Of a stretch of DNA of 9,042 nucleotides, positions 6,006-9,042 are shown in pieces. A program made the position numbers and the translations under genes. Position 1 is the first letter of the stretch, and every line of letters starts with the position of its first letter. Under the pieces are notes generated by a model, which saw only the letters and a program-made list of their open reading frames with translations, did not search any database and was not told the origin of the DNA. Location of the stretch: the NCBI GenBank assembly GCA_029882675.1, contig JAOUKJ010000136.1, forward strand, positions 1-9,042, given 5' to 3'. Source of the DNA: Cyclobacteriaceae bacterium (lineage in GTDB: Bacteria; Bacteroidota; Bacteroidia; Cytophagales; Cyclobacteriaceae).

Positions 6006-8539
6006 GGTAATACAAGTTTTATGTTTGCCGATTTAGCAGAATCATATTCAGGAATTTCGACATCAATGGTGTCTACATGCCAGATGTCTCTACTGTAGTC
6101 CCGGATGGATCGGTCACTTGAAAATTTGCCGATACGGGCTACATTTAAGACAGACATTTTAGTCCACGCTTCCTGATCTCTGTATTTTTCACTTACCTCG
6201 TCCTGACAATCTACATATGACTGGTAGTCGGCCAGTAATAAGTAATGATCATGATATTTTAATGAATCAACCAATGGTCTGAACAGGCCGCTGTCATCCC
6301 TTGAAAAATACCCGCCGGAAATCATATCAAGTATCCGTTTGAGTTGGTCATTTGATTCGTAATATTCCATGGCGTTATATCCGCTTTTCTTTAAATCAGA
6401 TACTTCCTGAGCAGTCAGTCCGAAGAGGAAGAAGTTTTCTTCGCCTACTTCTTCCCGTATTTCGACGTTTGCCCCATCTAATGTACCAATGGTCAGGGCT
6501 CCATTCATTGAAAATTTCATATTTCCGGTGCCTGAAGCTTCAAACCCAGCGGTAGATACTTGTTCAGAGAGGTCTGCTGCCGGATAGACATGCTGGCTGT
6601 TGGTGACATTATAATCGGGGAGAAAAACAACTTTCAAGCGGTCACGAACATCCGGATCATTGTCCAAAATAACGGCAACGGCATTGATCAGTTTGATGAT
6701 TAGCTTCGCCATAAAATAACCTGGTGCCGCTTTTCCGCCGAAGAAAAATGTTCGGGGCACCATATCGATGTCCGGATTGTCTTTTATTCTGTTGTAGAGT
6801 GTGATAATATGCAGTATATTAAGGTGTTGGCGTTTATATTCATGGATTCTTTTCACCTGTATATCAAACATCGAATTTGTGTCAATTTTAATGCCCTGTC
6901 TTTGAAAAACCTGAGCAGCCAGGAGCTTTTTCATCGCTGTCTTACTTTTTCTCCATTCTTTTCTGAATTCCGGATCATCTGCAAATTGTTCCAGTTTACG
7001 CAATTCATAAAGATCTTTGATCCAACCTTCCCCAATTTTCTTAGTGATCAGGCCTGTTAGCTGTGGGTTGTTGAGCACTACCCACCTGCGCGGAGTCACT
7101 CCATTGGTTTTGTTACTAAATTTTTCAGGCCATAATTCATAGAATTCGTGCAATACTTCATTTTTCAGTAATTCGGTATGGAGTTCAGCAACCCCATTAA
7201 TGGCATTGCTTCCAACGCAGGCCAGATGTGCCATGCGAACATATTTTTCACCTCCTTCATCGATGATGGATAAACGCGCTAGTTTACCTTCATCATTGGG
7301 GTACTTTTCACTTATTTCGATAAGGAAGCGATGGTTAATCTCAAATATGATGTCGAGGTGGCGTGGTAAAAGGGATTTAAACATATCTAAAGGCCATTTC
7401 TCAAGCGCTTCCGGCAAAAGGGTATGATTGGTATAGCTAAAAGTCCGTTGGGTCATATCCCAGGCCTGTGCCCATTCCATATCGTACTCATCGACCATCA
7501 GCCGCATAAATTCAGCGATGGCAATGGCTGGGTGGGTATCATTTAATTGCACCGCAAATTTATCCGGAAATTGATCCAGTTCATTGCCGCGGATTTTATT
7601 GATTCTGATCATGTCCTGTAAGGAAGCCGAGACAAAAAAGTATTGCTGTTCAAGTCTTAGCTGCTTACCACTCATTTGCTCATCATTGGGGTAGAGTACT
7701 TTTGTGATGTTTTCGGAGACGACCTGGTCATTCACAGCACCATAGAAATCACCTGCGTTATATGTTTGGAAATCAAATGATTCACATGCCTCTGATTTCC
7801 ATAACCGCAGAGTAGCTGCGGTATTTGTATTGTACCCCAAAATGGGCGTATCATAAAACACACCTTTTACCATTCTTTCCGGAACCCATTTTGCCCGGTA
7901 TCTGTTGTTTTGGTCATAATAGGAGTCGGTGCTTCCGCCAAATTTTACTATAAAACCATTCTCGTTTCTCGGAATTTCCCAGGGATTGCCATACCTGAGC
8001 CATTTGTCAGTGATTTCCACCTGCCAGCCATCGCGGATTTCCTGATCAAATATGCCATATTCATAACGTATGCCATAACCGATGGCCGGTATATTTAGCG
8101 TGGCCATGGAATCGAGGAAGCAGGCAGCCAGTCTTCCCAGCCCGCCGTTTCCCAGCCCGGGCTCTTCTTCTTGTTCCATCAATTCCTCCAGATTAATTCC
8201 CAACTCATCCATAGACTGTTTTACGCGCTCATACAACCCCATATTGATCAGGTTATTACCTAAATGAGGCCCAAGAAGAAACTCAGCAGAGAGGTAGGCC
8301 ACAATTTTACAATTGTCTTTTACCATGGTGTGCTGTGTATTTAGCCAACGCTTCAGAAGCCTGTCACGAACTGTGTATGCCAGTGCAAGATAATAGTCAT
8401 TTCTGGTGGCTGTTGTGGAGTATTTACCCTGAATATAAAATAGGTTGTCCAGAAAGGCACGCTTAAGCGTTTCAATTTCAATACCTGTACGGTCGTCTTC
8501 TATAAATATGGATTTGCCGGATTGGGGATATCTTGTCAT
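5984..8539 (-). CDS. glgP: Glycogen/starch/alpha-glucan phosphorylase (GT35)
   Basis: This cytoplasmic enzyme cleaves terminal alpha-1,4-linked glucose from glycogen or maltodextrin with phosphate, yielding glucose-1-phosphate. The 851-residue length is that of full-size phosphorylases (rabbit muscle about 842). Landmarks in order are AYLSAEFLLGP (81-91), GLGNGGLGRLAACFLDSMATL (128-148), the active-site region KRIHEYKRQ (563-571) and GTGNMKFSMNGALTIGTLDGAN, where Lys675 is the pyridoxal-phosphate-binding lysine. The ATG at 8537-8539 gives a normal N-terminus (MTRYPQSGKSIF). No Shine-Dalgarno is obvious. The nearest upstream gene on this strand, a hexosaminidase, is separated by a strong terminator, so glgP probably has its own promoter in 8540-8670. 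No glycogen synthase or branching enzyme lies in the window. Glycogen and maltodextrin phosphorylase cannot be told apart with certainty, but the length and motifs favour the classical glycogen type. Confidence 0.96.
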   Translation of the reverse strand: MTRYPQSGKSIFIEDDRTGIEIETLKRAFLDNLFYIQGKYSTTATRNDYYLALAYTVRDRLLKRWLNTQHTMVKDNCKIVAYLSAEFLLGPHLGNNLINMGLYERVKQSMDELGINLEELMEQEEEPGLGNGGLGRLAACFLDSMATLNIPAIGYGIRYEYGIFDQEIRDGWQVEITDKWLRYGNPWEIPRNENGFIVKFGGSTDSYYDQNNRYRAKWVPERMVKGVFYDTPILGYNTNTAATLRLWKSEACESFDFQTYNAGDFYGAVNDQVVSENITKVLYPNDEQMSGKQLRLEQQYFFVSASLQDMIRINKIRGNELDQFPDKFAVQLNDTHPAIAIAEFMRLMVDEYDMEWAQAWDMTQRTFSYTNHTLLPEALEKWPLDMFKSLLPRHLDIIFEINHRFLIEISEKYPNDEGKLARLSIIDEGGEKYVRMAHLACVGSNAINGVAELHTELLKNEVLHEFYELWPEKFSNKTNGVTPRRWVVLNNPQLTGLITKKIGEGWIKDLYELRKLEQFADDPEFRKEWRKSKTAMKKLLAAQVFQRQGIKIDTNSMFDIQVKRIHEYKRQHLNILHIITLYNRIKDNPDIDMVPRTFFFGGKAAPGYFMAKLIIKLINAVAVILDNDPDVRDRLKVVFLPDYNVTNSQHVYPAADLSEQVSTAGFEASGTGNMKFSMNGALTIGTLDGANVEIREEVGEENFFLFGLTAQEVSDLKKSGYNAMEYYESNDQLKRILDMISGGYFSRDDSGLFRPLVDSLKYHDHYLLLADYQSYVDCQDEVSEKYRDQEAWTKMSVLNVARIGKFSSDRSIRDYSRDIWHVDTIDVEIPEYDSAKSANIKLVLPKKGEEK

Positions 8540-8670
8540 CAGTGAAATTATTTTGGTGCTTTTACTCTATAAATTTAGCTAAAATAAGATTGCCAGAGAA
8601 CTTATTTTGGAAGTAAAATAACTCATTTGTCAAATCATATCGGGCACATTTTATGTAAAGAAAAGGGGGC
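8540..8670 (-). promoter_or_regulatory. glgP leader with inverted and direct repeats
   Basis: This AT-rich stretch should hold the glgP promoter, but I found no exact TAnnTTTG on the minus strand. The closest are TATGATTTG (about 8632-8640, one extra base) and TATTTTAG (one mismatch, within the inverted repeat). An inverted repeat, AAAATAAG at 8581-8588 and CTTATTTT at 8601-8608, can form a 10-bp hairpin with its flanks. The word TTATTTTGG occurs at 8548-8556 and again at 8602-8610, in the same orientation. A short palindrome, ATTTGTCAAAT, lies at 8625-8635. These could be operator sites or chance in AT-rich DNA. Confidence 0.35.
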
Positions 8671-8718
8671 AAAAAGAAAAAAGCTTTTCGGTAACCACCA
8701 AAAAGCTTTTTTCTTTTT
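8671..8718 (-). terminator. Strong hairpin terminator downstream of the hexosaminidase gene
   Basis: Positions 8671-8688 and 8701-8718 are perfect 18-nt reverse complements around a 12-nt loop (8689-8700). Each arm is mostly A or T with a central AAGCTT. On the minus strand the hairpin begins 15 nt after the hexosaminidase stop and ends in a T-rich 3' arm, as in a rho-independent terminator. It separates that gene from glgP, about 130 nt further on. Being symmetric, it could also stop plus-strand transcription. Confidence 0.8.
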
Positions 8719-8733
8719 AATTGTAATAAGGGT

Positions 8734-9042
8734 TTATTCAGTTTTCCAGGGCACCAATTTAGAGGCATAGTAATCAATACCGAGTGCTTTGAAGAGGGGG
8801 CCATGTGCACCCAGCCTTACCTTGTACTCGTCCCAACTCCTTTTTTCTGCAGGTGACCAGGCAATTTCAGCTACACCGGGCAGGCGGGGAAATACCATAA
8901 ATTCAAGCTCGTCCATGTTCGTTATTGTTTCAGACCAAATGGGTGCTTCAATACCCAGAATGTTTTCTTTACCGATACCGGGAACATAGGTTGTGGGTTC
9001 CCAAGCATACGCGCTATCCACTTCTATATAGGCTGCCCAGTG
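8734..9042 (-). CDS. Beta-N-acetylhexosaminidase (GH20), C-terminal part, runs off the window
   Basis: The last 102 residues of a glycoside hydrolase family 20 enzyme are present; the reading frame is open to the window edge at 9042. GH20 enzymes remove terminal beta-linked GlcNAc or GalNAc from glycans, usually in the periplasm or outer envelope of Bacteroidota. The fragment shows the end of the (beta/alpha)8 barrel: AYAWEP, ILGIEAPIWSETI (with the conserved substrate-pocket tryptophan), then MVFPRLPGVAEIAWSPAEKRSWDEYKVRL, which is highly typical of the family. The catalytic Asp-Glu pair and any signal peptide lie outside the window, so localisation and activity cannot be judged. A GTG at 9019-9021 is internal and not the start, since the family-like sequence continues upstream of it. 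The stop (TAA) is followed by a strong terminator. Confidence 0.9.
   Translation of the reverse strand, partial: HWAAYIEVDSAYAWEPTTYVPGIGKENILGIEAPIWSETITNMDELEFMVFPRLPGVAEIAWSPAEKRSWDEYKVRLGAHGPLFKALGIDYYASKLVPWKTE

Noticed and set aside
8562..8810. Minus-strand open frame of 82 codons across the GH20 3' end, the terminator and the glgP leader
   Set aside because: It is out of frame with the GH20 sequence, its middle is translated from the terminator hairpin, and the product resembles nothing known.
1..9042. Possible undescribed defence, mobile or biosynthetic system
   Set aside because: Every substantial coding region belongs to a familiar housekeeping family. There are no direct-repeat arrays, transposase remnants, attachment sites, reverse transcriptases or composition shifts visible.

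Overview
The window looks like ordinary core chromosome of a member of the Bacteroidota, probably from the Cytophagales or a nearby group. I base this on ETF subunits of the Bacteroidota type, a BFN (DUF151) protein with a C-terminal UVR motif, a short ProB, sparse Shine-Dalgarno sequences, and a clear Bacteroidota-type -7 promoter element (TAnnTTTG) before proA. Genus and species cannot be read from it. GC content is moderate and looks even by eye, with no sign of mobile DNA.

Layout. Positions 1-188 are an AT-rich upstream region. Positions 189-3811 hold a tight four-gene plus-strand cluster: etfB, etfA, a BFN/UVR protein and a NupC-type nucleoside transporter, with gaps of 13, 1 and 6 nt. 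A gap of about 190 nt holds a weak terminator candidate and the proA promoter. Positions 4006-5968 hold proA and proB, 1 nt apart, encoding the first two enzymes of proline synthesis from glutamate. proB converges on the minus-strand glycogen phosphorylase gene (5984-8539), with only 15 nt between the stop codons and a hairpin spanning the junction. The 194-nt region 8540-8733 contains the glgP leader and a strong hairpin terminator for the gene upstream of glgP on the minus strand, a GH20 beta-N-acetylhexosaminidase whose C-terminal 102 residues are in the window.

How the genes work together. EtfA and EtfB form the flavoprotein heterodimer that carries electrons from acyl-CoA and related dehydrogenases. 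The BFN protein and transporter are probably co-transcribed with them, but no shared pathway is evident. ProB and ProA act in sequence (glutamate to glutamyl-5-phosphate to glutamate-5-semialdehyde). GlgP releases glucose-1-phosphate from stored glycogen, and the hexosaminidase trims terminal GlcNAc or GalNAc from glycans.

I found no CRISPR array, RNA gene, insertion sequence, prophage or defence locus, and no convincing undescribed system. The points worth a second look are small: a lysine at a usually arginine flavin-contact site in EtfA, two start-site corrections, a ProB without a PUA domain, hairpins at the proB/glgP junction, and repeats in the glgP leader.
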